DNA from: Bacillus_CJ salitolerans
Lineage (GTDB): Bacteria > Bacillota > Bacilli > Bacillales > SA4
Length of the DNA: 64,000 bases
Direction of reading: 5' to 3'
Assembly: GCF_042680805.1 (NCBI RefSeq)
Contig: NZ_JBHUEM010000020.1
Span: 1-64,000 of the forward strand
In this document: piece after piece, positions 8,519-17,172 of the stretch
How the letters are laid out: every line of letters begins with the position of its first letter
How positions within the stretch are numbered: position 1 is the first letter of the stretch
The notes under the pieces: model-generated
Told to the model about the DNA's origin: nothing
Databases searched by the model: none
What the model saw: the letters and a program-made list of their open reading frames with translations, nothing else
Program-made: the position numbers and the translations under genes

Positions 8519-9296
8519 GATTCATAAGGTATTTAATGAAGGTACCCCAGATGAAAAGATAGCATTAGATAATATCAATCTTTCCTTAAAGCAAGGTGAC
8601 TTTGTCACAATTATCGGAAGTAATGGTGCTGGTAAGTCAACACTCATGAATCTAGTCTCAGGGGTATTACAGCCAGATACGGGTACCGTTCTTATTGGAA
8701 ACAAAGATGTAACCTATTTACCAGAACACAAAAGAGCGAAATTGATTGGACGTGTATTCCAGGATCCGATGGCTGGAACTGCTCCAACCATGACTATTGA
8801 GGAAAATTTGGCGATGGCCTTTTCAAGAGATAAAAGGAGAACCCTACGTCGGGGGGTTACAAAAAGTCGTCGCGAATTTTTTAAAGAAGTTTTAGAAAGC
8901 TTACATTTAGGACTTGAGAACAGATTTAATGCAAAGGTAGGTTTGTTATCAGGGGGAGAACGACAAGCACTTTCTCTTCTTATGGCTACCTTTACAGAGC
9001 CTTCTATTTTGCTTTTAGATGAGCATACGGCCGCATTAGATCCTTCAAGAGCTGAGCTAATCACAAACCTTACAAAGGAAATTGTTGATAAATATGGGTT
9101 GACTACCTTAATGGTTACTCATAATATGCAACAAGCAATCGATTTAGGTAATCGACTTATCATGATGGATAAAGGGCAAATTATCCTTCAATTTGAAGAA
9201 GAAGAAAAGAAGCAGTTAACAGTGGAGAGATTGCTACAAGAATTCCAGAAAATCCGCGGAACATCTATGACAAACGATCGTGCATTGCTTTCTTAA
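8502..9296 (+). CDS. ABC importer ATP-binding protein (TrpZ type)
   Basis: The protein has 264 residues. The ATG at 8502 is chosen because GGGGAGGG ends 7 bases upstream; a GTG three codons earlier lies inside that site. Walker A GSNGAGKST (39-47), signature LLSGGERQ (about 149-155), Walker B ILLLDE (about 169-174) and switch His207 are all present. A basic insertion KRRTLRRGVTKSRR (about 111-124) is typical of this subfamily. It powers the adjacent permease. The operon ends in a terminator. Confidence 0.92.
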   Translation: MLQLSKIHKVFNEGTPDEKIALDNINLSLKQGDFVTIIGSNGAGKSTLMNLVSGVLQPDTGTVLIGNKDVTYLPEHKRAKLIGRVFQDPMAGTAPTMTIEENLAMAFSRDKRRTLRRGVTKSRREFFKEVLESLHLGLENRFNAKVGLLSGGERQALSLLMATFTEPSILLLDEHTAALDPSRAELITNLTKEIVDKYGLTTLMVTHNMQQAIDLGNRLIMMDKGQIILQFEEEEKKQLTVERLLQEFQKIRGTSMTNDRALLS

Positions 9297-9314
9297 AATA
9301 ACATGAGAACAAAG

Positions 9315-9356
9315 AGAGTAATTAGAATGGTTATTTGTCTATTACTCTTCTTTTTT
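9315..9356 (+). terminator. Terminator of the ABC importer operon
   Basis: AGAGTAAT (9315-9322) pairs with ATTACTCT (9341-9348), extended by AGA/TCT after a small bulge, then CTTTTTT. Confidence 0.8.
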
Positions 9357-9386
9357 GCGTAAATATGATGAAGAAGGAGGAGGCGC

Positions 9387-9779
9387 ATGAAACCGGGTAT
9401 TCAAATAGGAGATTCAATATCAATGGCAATAACAGTCACATCAGATATGTTCGCAAAATTCGATGGTGTGCTTGTGCATCCTGCTTATTCAACAGTCTCC
9501 ATGGTCTACCATATGGAATGGGTATCTAGGCAAATCATTCTTCCATATTTAGAGGATCATGAGGAAGGAATGGGGAGTGCAGTATCTGTTAAACATATTG
9601 CACCATCAATTGAAGGTGCAAATCTAATGATTACCGCAACTGTTACAGCTTATGAATCTAACTTCGTCTTAACGAGAACAGATGTGAAGCATGGATCAAA
9701 ATTAGTTGGTCTAGGGGAGGTCAAGCAAGTTATTTTACCGAAAGTTAAAATAAATGAGCTCTTACAAACTACAAAATAA
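9387..9779 (+). CDS. FlK-like hotdog acyl-CoA thioesterase
   Basis: The 130-residue protein aligns by eye with the fluoroacetyl-CoA thioesterase FlK fold: VHPAYSTVSMVYHMEW (start of the hotdog helix with the conserved E-W pair), a GSAVSVKHIAP strand and a C-terminal strand pair. AAGGAGGAGGCGC precedes the ATG. It stands between the importer and phenylalanine dehydrogenase. Bacterial aryl-acid pathways commonly carry a thioesterase (such as PaaI) to release trapped CoA, so hydrolysis of an aryl-CoA or a dead-end CoA thioester is a reasonable inference. Substrate unproven. Confidence 0.75.
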   Translation: MKPGIQIGDSISMAITVTSDMFAKFDGVLVHPAYSTVSMVYHMEWVSRQIILPYLEDHEEGMGSAVSVKHIAPSIEGANLMITATVTAYESNFVLTRTDVKHGSKLVGLGEVKQVILPKVKINELLQTTK

Positions 9780-9855
9780 AAACAATACCTATTATCGATT
9801 CTAGTTATCAATCTAAAAAATCGTGCAATTTATTCTCTTAAAGAGGTGAACAAGG

Positions 9856-10962
9856 ATGAACATGTTTGAAAAAATTAGTGAACATCAACAAGTGGTTTTC
9901 TGTAATGACGAGCACACTGGATTAAAGGCAATTATAGCCATTCATAATACGACTCTTGGACCAGCACTAGGTGGTTGCCGAATGCAGCCATATAAATCAG
10001 TAGATGAGGCACTCGAGGATGTACTTCGTTTATCTAAAGGAATGACATATAAATGTGCAGCAGCAGATGTCGATTTTGGTGGTGGGAAAGCCGTTATCAT
10101 TGGGGACCCACTCAAAGATAAAACACCTGAATTATTTAGAGCATTCGGTCAGTTTGTTGATTCGTTAAATGGACGCTTTTATACAGGGACTGATATGGGA
10201 ACCACACCAGAAGACTTCGTACATGCTCTGAAAGAAACGAACTGCATTGTTGGAGTAGAAGAGGTTTATGGTGGAAGTGGAGATTCATCCGCACCTACAG
10301 CTTTAGGGGTTATTTATGGTCTACAAGCAACAAACAAGGCTGTTTGGGGCAGCGAAGACTTACATGGAAAAAGCTATGCTATACAAGGGCTTGGAAAGGT
10401 TGGATTTAAAGTAGCAGAAAGATTATTGGAAGAAGGAGCCAATCTTTATGTGACAGACATCCATCAGCATGTCATTGATGACTTGTTAACAAAAGCAAAT
10501 AAGCTTGGTGTCACTGTAAATGTAGTAAAAGGTAATGAGATTTATTCAGTAGACGCAGATGTATTTATACCATGCGCAATAGGTGGAATTCTGAATGACG
10601 ATAGCATCCGTGATCTAAAAGTAAAGGCAGTTGTAGGTTCCGCTAATAATCAGTTATTAGAATTAAAACATGGGAAAATACTCCAAGATAAGGGAATCTT
10701 ATATGCTCCAGATTATATTGTTAACGCTGGTGGACTTATTCAAGTAGCTGATGAGCTATATGAACCGAATAAGGAAAGAGTATTGAGAAAAACAAAGGCA
10801 ATTTATAACTCATTATTAGATATATATAAACAGGCAGAAGAATCAGGTTTGACGACTGTTGAAGCAGCTAACAGATTTTGTGAAGATCGGATGATGGCTC
10901 GAAAAAATAGAAATAGTTTCTTCTCTCATGCAAAACGTCCAAAATGGGATGTTCGAAACTAA
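9856..10962 (+). CDS. Phenylalanine dehydrogenase
   Basis: A 368-residue Glu/Leu/Phe/Val dehydrogenase. The sequence is closer to Bacillus/Sporosarcina phenylalanine dehydrogenases as I remember them than to leucine dehydrogenase: GMTYKCAAADVDFGGGKA, FYTGTDMGTT, QGLGKVG, and the C-terminal RNSFFSxxxRPKW signature. Lys66, catalytic Lys78 and Asp113 match the family, and the NAD+ loop is GLGKVG (178-183). It converts L-phenylalanine to phenylpyruvate with NAD+. GAGGTG lies 7 bases before the ATG. It is immediately followed by the 2-oxoacid dehydrogenase genes. Confidence 0.85.
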   Translation: MNMFEKISEHQQVVFCNDEHTGLKAIIAIHNTTLGPALGGCRMQPYKSVDEALEDVLRLSKGMTYKCAAADVDFGGGKAVIIGDPLKDKTPELFRAFGQFVDSLNGRFYTGTDMGTTPEDFVHALKETNCIVGVEEVYGGSGDSSAPTALGVIYGLQATNKAVWGSEDLHGKSYAIQGLGKVGFKVAERLLEEGANLYVTDIHQHVIDDLLTKANKLGVTVNVVKGNEIYSVDADVFIPCAIGGILNDDSIRDLKVKAVVGSANNQLLELKHGKILQDKGILYAPDYIVNAGGLIQVADELYEPNKERVLRKTKAIYNSLLDIYKQAEESGLTTVEAANRFCEDRMMARKNRNSFFSHAKRPKWDVRN

Positions 10963-10991
10963 ATGTGTTGATTTTTTTAAGGGGTGAGGAA

Positions 10992-12062
10992 ATGGAAAAA
11001 CAATTTCCGATTATTGGAATAGTAGATGGAAATGGTAATGTCATAGGGAAGGATTATGAAGACAAGATTACGAGAGAACTAGCTGAAACATTTTATCAAC
11101 ATCTCATTAGAATTCGTACGTTTGATCGTAAGTGTGTGAGCTTACAGCGTCAAGGTAGAATTGGAACGTATGCACCCTTTGAAGGTCAAGAGGCATCCCA
11201 AGTGGGTACTGCTCTAGCACTTAAGGAAGATGATTGGCTGTTTCCTACCTACCGAGATCATGGTGCGGCCATGACATTTGGTCACTCCTTAACGAACATC
11301 CTTTTATTTTGGAATGGACGTAATGAAGGCTGTGTTCCTCCAAAGGGGAAGAAGATATTCCCACCAGGGATTCCGATTGCAACTCAAATACCTCATGCCG
11401 TCGGAGCAGCGTATGCTGAAATGAAAAAAGGAACTAAAAATGCAGCGATTGTTTACTTTGGTGATGGTGCTACATCAGAAGGAGATTTTCATGAAGGGTT
11501 AAATGTAGGAAGTGTTCTTAACGCACCAGTCGTGTTTTTTAATCAGAATAATGGTTACGCCATTTCTGTACCCCTTCATAAGCAAATGAAAACAAAAACA
11601 ATCGCGCAAAAGGCATTAGCATACGATATACCAGGAATTAGGATCGATGGGAATGATATTTTCACCGTTTATTTTGAAACGTTAAAGGCATTGAATCGAG
11701 CTAGAAACGGTGAGGGACCAACATTAATTGAATCTGTAACTTGGAGATATGGTGCACATACAACAGCTGATGATCCAACTAAATACCGTAATCAAGAAGA
11801 AAGTTTAAGTAAACGAGAAACAACAGACCCAATCCTTAGAATTGAACGACTTATGAAAAATAAGGGCTGGTATAACGAAGAATGGGTGAAGCAAGTAGAG
11901 AGCGACGTGTCGGTCGAAATTGACTCCTCAATTGAAGAGATGGAGAACTATCCAAAGGCAAATCCGAGTGACATGTTCGATTATGTATTTGCTACACCAA
12001 CTTGGTCCATAACCGAACAAAAAAATGCGTTAATAGCTCAGTTCCAAAGAGGTGAAAACTAA
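10992..12062 (+). CDS. 2-oxoacid dehydrogenase complex E1 alpha subunit
   Basis: The protein has 356 residues. The ATG at 10992 follows AAGGGGTGAGG; a frame extension overlapping the previous gene is not supported. The thiamine diphosphate motif runs from GDGATSEGDFHEG to NN (about 157-187), and YRDHG, a phosphorylation-loop-like RYGAHTTADDPTKYR and a C-terminal helix region are typical of PDH/BCKDH E1 alpha. It decarboxylates a 2-oxoacid. Its position 30 bp after phenylalanine dehydrogenase suggests phenylpyruvate, but branched-chain or pyruvate activity cannot be excluded from sequence. Confidence 0.9.
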   Translation: MEKQFPIIGIVDGNGNVIGKDYEDKITRELAETFYQHLIRIRTFDRKCVSLQRQGRIGTYAPFEGQEASQVGTALALKEDDWLFPTYRDHGAAMTFGHSLTNILLFWNGRNEGCVPPKGKKIFPPGIPIATQIPHAVGAAYAEMKKGTKNAAIVYFGDGATSEGDFHEGLNVGSVLNAPVVFFNQNNGYAISVPLHKQMKTKTIAQKALAYDIPGIRIDGNDIFTVYFETLKALNRARNGEGPTLIESVTWRYGAHTTADDPTKYRNQEESLSKRETTDPILRIERLMKNKGWYNEEWVKQVESDVSVEIDSSIEEMENYPKANPSDMFDYVFATPTWSITEQKNALIAQFQRGEN

Positions 12063-13057
12063 TGCAAACATTGGCGAAAACAAATACATTTACTATGGTT
12101 CAAGCTATAACAGATGCCATGAGGATCATGTTATCGGAAACGAAGGATGTTATTTTGTTAGGTGAAGATATTGGCCAAAACGGAGGGGTGTTTCGTGTAA
12201 CAGAGGGATTACAGTCCGAATTTGGTGAAGATAGAGTAGTGGATACACCACTCAGTGAAGCTGGATTTGTAGGTGCAGCCATTGGTATGGCAGTTGCTGG
12301 TTTCAGACCAGTTGCAGAAATCCAATTTTTAGGATTTATTTACCCGGCTTATGAACAAATTATGACTCATGCCTCTAGACTTCGTGCGAGAACGATGGGA
12401 CACTTTACTGTTCCGATGGTAATTCGTGCTCCTTATGGTGCTGGAGTAAGAGCCCCAGAGATACACTCAGATAGCACAGAAGCAATCTTTACCCATATGC
12501 CTGGGTTAAAGGTTGTATGTCCTTCCAATCCATATGATGCAAAGGGACTATTGATTGCGGCGATTGAAGATCCAGATCCAGTTTTGTTTCTAGAACCTAT
12601 GCGCTCTTATCGATCCACAAAGGCAGAGGTTCCAGAAGGTAAGTATACGATCGAAATTGGAATAGGCAGTAGACTGAAAGATGGTGAAGATGTTTCTATT
12701 TTCGCTTGGGGAGCAATGGTACCGACCGTTATGAAAGCTGCTGAAGAAATGGAGAAACAGGGTATTTCATGTGATGTCATTGATCTTCGTTCACTTTATC
12801 CTTTAGACCGTGATTTAATTATGGATTCTGTTCAAAAGACAGGAAGAACTGTCATCGTGCATGAGGGTCATGCAACAGGTGGAGTTTGCAACGATATTCT
12901 ATCGATTATTAATGCTACTTCTTTCTTATACCAAAAGGCTCCAACAGAAATGGTTGTTGGATTTGATATCCCAGTGCCATATTTTGGCTTTGAAGACTAT
13001 TATTTACCAACACCAAGCAGAATCATAGAAGCCATTCAAAAAGTAATGAAGTTCTAG
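12062..13057 (+). CDS. 2-oxoacid dehydrogenase complex E1 beta subunit
   Basis: A 331-residue transketolase-type protein with LLGEDIGQNGGVFRVTEGL near the N-terminus, DTPLSEAGFVGAAIGMA, the RAPYGAGVRAPEIHS loop and a C-terminal transketolase domain with HEGHATGG. It completes the heterotetrameric E1 with the preceding gene. Stop and start overlap by one base (TAATG), so it is translationally coupled to E1 alpha. Confidence 0.92.
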   Translation: MQTLAKTNTFTMVQAITDAMRIMLSETKDVILLGEDIGQNGGVFRVTEGLQSEFGEDRVVDTPLSEAGFVGAAIGMAVAGFRPVAEIQFLGFIYPAYEQIMTHASRLRARTMGHFTVPMVIRAPYGAGVRAPEIHSDSTEAIFTHMPGLKVVCPSNPYDAKGLLIAAIEDPDPVLFLEPMRSYRSTKAEVPEGKYTIEIGIGSRLKDGEDVSIFAWGAMVPTVMKAAEEMEKQGISCDVIDLRSLYPLDRDLIMDSVQKTGRTVIVHEGHATGGVCNDILSIINATSFLYQKAPTEMVVGFDIPVPYFGFEDYYLPTPSRIIEAIQKVMKF

Positions 13058-13068
13058 GGGGGACAATG

Positions 13069-14316
13069 ATGATTGAAGTTAAACTTCATGATATTGGTGA
13101 AGGCATGCATGAAGCTGATATCACTCACTTTTTTGTGAAGCCAGGTGACAGAGTAAAAGCAGATGATCCAATCGTGGAAGTACAAACAGATAAAATGACT
13201 GCAGAAATACCTGCCCCTAGAGCCGGTATTATTAAGGAGATTACCGTTGAGGCAGGACAAACGATTTCTGTAGGTACAACCGTAATTATTATAGAGGAAG
13301 ATTCACCAAATCAAACAGTAGATGTATCTACTTCATCCAAAACTTCAAATGGAGTTCAAACAATACAAATACCTGCTCCAACTAGTATAGAAACGTCTAG
13401 TAAGAAAAAGCGAATATTAGCTTCTCCCTATACAAGAAAGCTAGCAAGGGAAAAGGGAATTGATATTGAACTTGTTCATGGAACTGGTCCAGCGGGACGA
13501 ATCACTGATGAAGATGTAGCTAATTTTGCTATAGTTGATACTAGTGAAATAGAATCACTAAACAATACGAGTCTAGAAAAAGCAGTACAACCTGAGTCTG
13601 AAAAACCGAAAACTCAAATCGTCCAAAATGTAATTCCTTATCGCGGTAGAAGAAAACAAATAGGGAAGAAAATGCAGCAATCATTGTATACTGTTCCGCA
13701 TTGTACTCACTTTGAAGAAGTGGATGTAACGGAATTAATTGCACTTCGTGAGCAGTTAAAAAAGGATGGAGTTAATATTTCGGCTACTGCTTTCTTTATC
13801 AAGGCGTTGTCGCTTTCCTTAAAAGAATTTCCGATTTTTAATGCTAGATTACATGATGAGAAGGAAGAAATTCATCTTATTCATGATCACCATGTTGGGC
13901 TGGCTACCGATACAGAAGACGGCTTAGTTGTGCCAATAATAAGGAATGTGGAACAAAAGTCTTTAAAGCAAATACATGCTGATATGAAAGAGCTGACTGG
14001 AAAAGCAATTGAAAATACGTTAACAGCAACTGATGTAACGGGTGGAACGTTTACAATTAGTAATGTTGGACCACTCGGTGGTTCCATTGGGGCGACCCCC
14101 ATTATCAATCATCCAGAGGTTGGTCTTATGGCGTTTCATAAGACGAAGAAAATGCCAATTGTGAATGATAAAGATGAAATTGTTATTCGATCTATGATGA
14201 ATGTATCCATGTCATTTGATCACCGAGTTGTTGACGGAGCAACAGCAGTGAAATTTACAAGTTATTTTGCAAAGCTAATTGGTAATCCAACTTTTATGCT
14301 TTTGGAGATGATATAA
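13069..14316 (+). CDS. 2-oxoacid dehydrogenase complex E2 (dihydrolipoyl acyltransferase)
   Basis: The protein has 415 residues. GGGGGG (13057-13062) fits the second of two adjacent ATGs. A single lipoyl domain carries Lys42 in QTDKMTAEIPAP. A peripheral subunit-binding domain (about 115-150, LASPYTRKLAREKGID) follows, and then the catalytic domain with SFDHRVVDG near the end (active-site His). It transfers the acyl group from lipoamide to CoA. If the complex uses phenylpyruvate, the product is phenylacetyl-CoA. It is separated from E1 beta by only 11 bp. Confidence 0.92.
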   Translation: MIEVKLHDIGEGMHEADITHFFVKPGDRVKADDPIVEVQTDKMTAEIPAPRAGIIKEITVEAGQTISVGTTVIIIEEDSPNQTVDVSTSSKTSNGVQTIQIPAPTSIETSSKKKRILASPYTRKLAREKGIDIELVHGTGPAGRITDEDVANFAIVDTSEIESLNNTSLEKAVQPESEKPKTQIVQNVIPYRGRRKQIGKKMQQSLYTVPHCTHFEEVDVTELIALREQLKKDGVNISATAFFIKALSLSLKEFPIFNARLHDEKEEIHLIHDHHVGLATDTEDGLVVPIIRNVEQKSLKQIHADMKELTGKAIENTLTATDVTGGTFTISNVGPLGGSIGATPIINHPEVGLMAFHKTKKMPIVNDKDEIVIRSMMNVSMSFDHRVVDGATAVKFTSYFAKLIGNPTFMLLEMI

Positions 14317-15741
14317 ATGGTCGTTGGTGAACTAGCACAGGAACGTGATGTGATAATTATTGGTGGTGGTCCTGGTGGGTATCATGCAGCCATCCGGGCT
14401 GCACAACTGGGCTTACAAGTAACGTTAGTAGAATCTAATAAACTCGGAGGAGTTTGTTTAAATGAGGGATGTATACCCTCGAAAGTAGTTGCAACAAGTG
14501 CCCAAAAGTATAAAGAAGCAAGCAAGTATTCAGCATTTGGTATTGAGTTTACAGATATATCTATGAATCTTACAAAACTACAAGCCTATAAGCAGCAGGT
14601 CATTGATCAGTTGCGCCAAGGTGTTGAAGCTCTTTGTAAAGCAAATAAGGTTGAGGTTATTAAGGGCAACGGGTATTTCCTTTCAGAAGAAAAAATCGGT
14701 GTTGAATGTGGACATCAATTTGACGTATTTAAATTTAGAAACGCGATCATTGCTACAGGAGCCTCATTCAGTCAAAAGATTGATAAAAGTCCCAACATAT
14801 TTAGTGAAAGAACCATCTATTCTCTTGAAGAGGTGCCAGAGCATTTAGTCGTGTTTGGTTCAGATTATATTTCGATTGAAGTCGCATTTGCCTATCATTC
14901 TTTAGGAGCAAAAGTCTCCTTATGCATAGAAGGGGATGACTTTTCGTTTGACTCGTCGATTAATCGTGAACTTATAAGGGTATGTAAAAAGAACAAAATA
15001 AAAGTGTACAAAAATAGTAAATTTATTGAAAGTGAGCAAAATGAGCAACTAGTAAAGATAACACTTCAGTCTGGAGAAGAACGAATTAGTCTCGAATCTA
15101 CGCATTGTTACCGTTCAAGTGATGTGAGGGCAAATATCGACATGTTGGGATTGGATCGGATGAATATTCGTCTCTCAGCTAACAGGGAGATTCTGGTAGA
15201 CAAACAATGTCGTACATCTATCCCGAATATATTTGCAGTAGGCGATGTTACAGATGGGGTTAAGCTTGCTGTAAGAGCAATAAAACAAGGAAAGGTGGCT
15301 GCGGAGGTGATTGCGGGTAAGTCATCTGAATATGATGAAGTGTTTATACCGGATGTTATCCATGCTGCGCCGCAAATAGCATGTGTCGGCTTAACGGAAG
15401 AAGAGGCAAACCTCCAATACCCCAAAATTAAGGTGAGTCAATTTCCACTTGCTTCTAATGGATATGCGGGTGTGGTTAATCAAAAGGAAGGCTTTGTAAA
15501 AGTTATAGCAGAAGAAGAATCAGGTCTTATCCTTGGCGTGCATATGATGGGGCAAGGTGCTATTGAACTATTGTCGAGTGGCATAATAGGGTTGGAAATG
15601 GTAGCGAGAGAGGAAGATTTCAAGCTAGCTTATTTCCCGCATCCGAGCATGAATGAAAGCTTACTTGAAGCGATTGAAGGATTACGTGGTGAAGCTGTCC
15701 ATGTTCCCCCATCTAAACAAATAGAAAAACAGACTGTTTAG
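14317..15741 (+). CDS. Dihydrolipoamide dehydrogenase-like E3, with altered NAD-binding loop
   Basis: A 474-residue flavoprotein starting directly after the E2 stop. The FAD motif GGGPGGYHAAIRA, the redox disulfide GGVCLNEGCIPSK (Cys47/Cys52), FAVGDV and the C-terminal HPSMNE pair (His/Glu base) are intact. The second Rossmann loop, normally GGGYIG, reads GSDYIS (181-186), and the usual VGRRPN segment is CYRSSDVRAN. NAD+ binding may therefore be weak, or the protein may rely on another acceptor or on a housekeeping E3. It is the last gene of the complex operon. Confidence 0.82.
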   Translation: MVVGELAQERDVIIIGGGPGGYHAAIRAAQLGLQVTLVESNKLGGVCLNEGCIPSKVVATSAQKYKEASKYSAFGIEFTDISMNLTKLQAYKQQVIDQLRQGVEALCKANKVEVIKGNGYFLSEEKIGVECGHQFDVFKFRNAIIATGASFSQKIDKSPNIFSERTIYSLEEVPEHLVVFGSDYISIEVAFAYHSLGAKVSLCIEGDDFSFDSSINRELIRVCKKNKIKVYKNSKFIESEQNEQLVKITLQSGEERISLESTHCYRSSDVRANIDMLGLDRMNIRLSANREILVDKQCRTSIPNIFAVGDVTDGVKLAVRAIKQGKVAAEVIAGKSSEYDEVFIPDVIHAAPQIACVGLTEEEANLQYPKIKVSQFPLASNGYAGVVNQKEGFVKVIAEEESGLILGVHMMGQGAIELLSSGIIGLEMVAREEDFKLAYFPHPSMNESLLEAIEGLRGEAVHVPPSKQIEKQTV

Positions 15742-15928
15742 AAGGGACTATAGAATAATAGTGTTTGATTTTGTGACAAAAATACCTATGACGTTTAATA
15801 TTCGATTTATCACTTTATCGCTATAAAGCGTTTTAGCTTTAACGAGAACTCTTGAGAAATATAATAATAGTTTAATATGATGTAGTCAGAATTATTTAAG
15901 TATTACCAAAATAATAGGAGGCGGTAGT
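15742..15928 (+). promoter_or_regulatory. Leader of the HPPD gene with small dyads
   Basis: CGCT-ATAA-AGCG and AAAGC/GCTTT dyads lie at about 15820-15842. A weak promoter-like pair TTGAGA...TAATAT occurs near 15862-15885 with short (15-bp) spacing. No clear terminator follows E3, so some read-through from the complex operon is possible. Confidence 0.3.
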
Positions 15929-17044
15929 ATGCAAGAAAATACAATGGCCGTAAAATCGGATGTAGAAGATTTTTTTCCAGTAACTGATGTTGATTATTTA
16001 GAAATTTACTCGGGAAATGCGAAGCAAGCGAGTCATTATTTTTGTACAGCCTTTGGTTTTAAACCAGTAGCTTATTCAGGTCTTGAGACTGGAAACCGTG
16101 AGACAGTGTCGTATGTATTACAACAAAGAAAGGTTCGCTTAGTGATTACTGGATCTTTAACGGAAAGCAGTAGAGTCGCTGCATTCACGAAAAAACATGG
16201 TGATGGGGTAAAAGATGTTGCCTTAACTGTCGACAATGTTGAAAAGGCTTACAAAGAAGCTGTGTCTAGAGGAGCAATTGAAATTATGCCTCCAACGGAA
16301 TTATCTGATGAGCATGGTACCATCAAAAAAGCCGTAATCGGTACTTATGGTGATACCATTCATACGCTTGTAGAACGTAACGACTATTCAGGTGTATTTA
16401 TGCCAGGATTTATCCCTGCCGATTTCACAGTACCATATGAAGATGCAGGCATCATTGGTGTTGACCATGTAGTAGGTAATGTTGAAAGCATGGGTGAGTG
16501 GGTAGAATATTATGAGAAAGTTATGGGCTTTAAAGAGTTAAAGCACTTCACTGATAAAGATATTACAACTGAATATTCAGCACTTATGTCGAAAGTTATG
16601 CATAACGGTGGGCGTATAAAGTTCCCAATTAACGAACCTGCTGAAGGTAAGAGAAAGTCTCAAATTCAAGAATACTTAGAGTTTTATAACGGAGCGGGAG
16701 TACAACATATTGCTATTCTAACAGAAGATATTGTCAAAACAGTTGGAATCTTAAAGAAGAACGGTGTCGAGTTCTTAAATACTCCTGATAGTTATTATGA
16801 GATGCTCTCAGATCGTGTGGGAGAAATTGATGAGGAAATTTCAAAAATTAAAGAATTAAATATTTTAGTAGACCGTGACGATGAGGGGTATTTACTACAA
16901 ATTTTTACAAAACCAATCGTTGATCGTCCTACACTCTTCATTGAGATTATTCAACGAAAAGGAGCAAAAGGATTTGGTGAGGGTAACTTTAAAGCCCTAT
17001 TTGAATCAATTGAACGTGAACAAGAAAAGCGTGGTAACCTATAA
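15929..17044 (+). CDS. hpd: 4-Hydroxyphenylpyruvate dioxygenase
   Basis: A 371-residue protein with two vicinal-oxygen-chelate domains. The iron triad is present: His180 (GVDHVV), His260 (GVQHIAI) and Glu339 (LFIEIIQR), and the C-terminal helix GFGEGNFKALFESIEREQ covers the active site as in known HPPDs. It converts 4-hydroxyphenylpyruvate to homogentisate with O2. AGGAGGCGG precedes the ATG. It is followed by its own terminator, so it is probably transcribed apart from the aminotransferase-to-hmgA operon. Confidence 0.95.
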   Translation: MQENTMAVKSDVEDFFPVTDVDYLEIYSGNAKQASHYFCTAFGFKPVAYSGLETGNRETVSYVLQQRKVRLVITGSLTESSRVAAFTKKHGDGVKDVALTVDNVEKAYKEAVSRGAIEIMPPTELSDEHGTIKKAVIGTYGDTIHTLVERNDYSGVFMPGFIPADFTVPYEDAGIIGVDHVVGNVESMGEWVEYYEKVMGFKELKHFTDKDITTEYSALMSKVMHNGGRIKFPINEPAEGKRKSQIQEYLEFYNGAGVQHIAILTEDIVKTVGILKKNGVEFLNTPDSYYEMLSDRVGEIDEEISKIKELNILVDRDDEGYLLQIFTKPIVDRPTLFIEIIQRKGAKGFGEGNFKALFESIEREQEKRGNL

Positions 17045-17059
17045 ACGAATGGAATAACC

Positions 17060-17092
17060 ACTGAAAGGGAGATGGAAGCGTCTCCCTTCAGT
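17060..17092 (+). terminator. Terminator after hpd
   Basis: ACTGAAAGGGAGA pairs with TCTCCCTTCAGT (17081-17092) with one bulged A and an 8-nt loop, but the downstream U-tract is weak. A second small hairpin, GGAGA/TCTCC plus TTTTT, follows at 17136-17155. Confidence 0.7.
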
Positions 17093-17172
17093 TTGTAAAG
17101 ATAGGACTATTCTCAAAACGTGTTGCTAGTTATAGGGAGATTAATTCTCCTTTTTGGAAAGGAAGTGTTTTC

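Noticed and set aside
9335..9529. 64-residue frame overlapping the thioesterase
   Set aside because: It begins in the importer terminator, lacks a ribosome site and is out of frame with the well-supported thioesterase.
9856..10962. Leucine dehydrogenase
   Set aside because: The substrate-pocket region and C-terminal signature match phenylalanine dehydrogenases better, though overlap in substrate range is possible.
10944..10991. N-terminal extension of E1 alpha
   Set aside because: It overlaps the phenylalanine dehydrogenase end and lacks a ribosome site; the ATG at 10992 has a strong one.
15929..17044. HPPD as a glyoxalase or other VOC protein
   Set aside because: The His180, His260, Glu339 triad and the C-terminal helix fit HPPD specifically.
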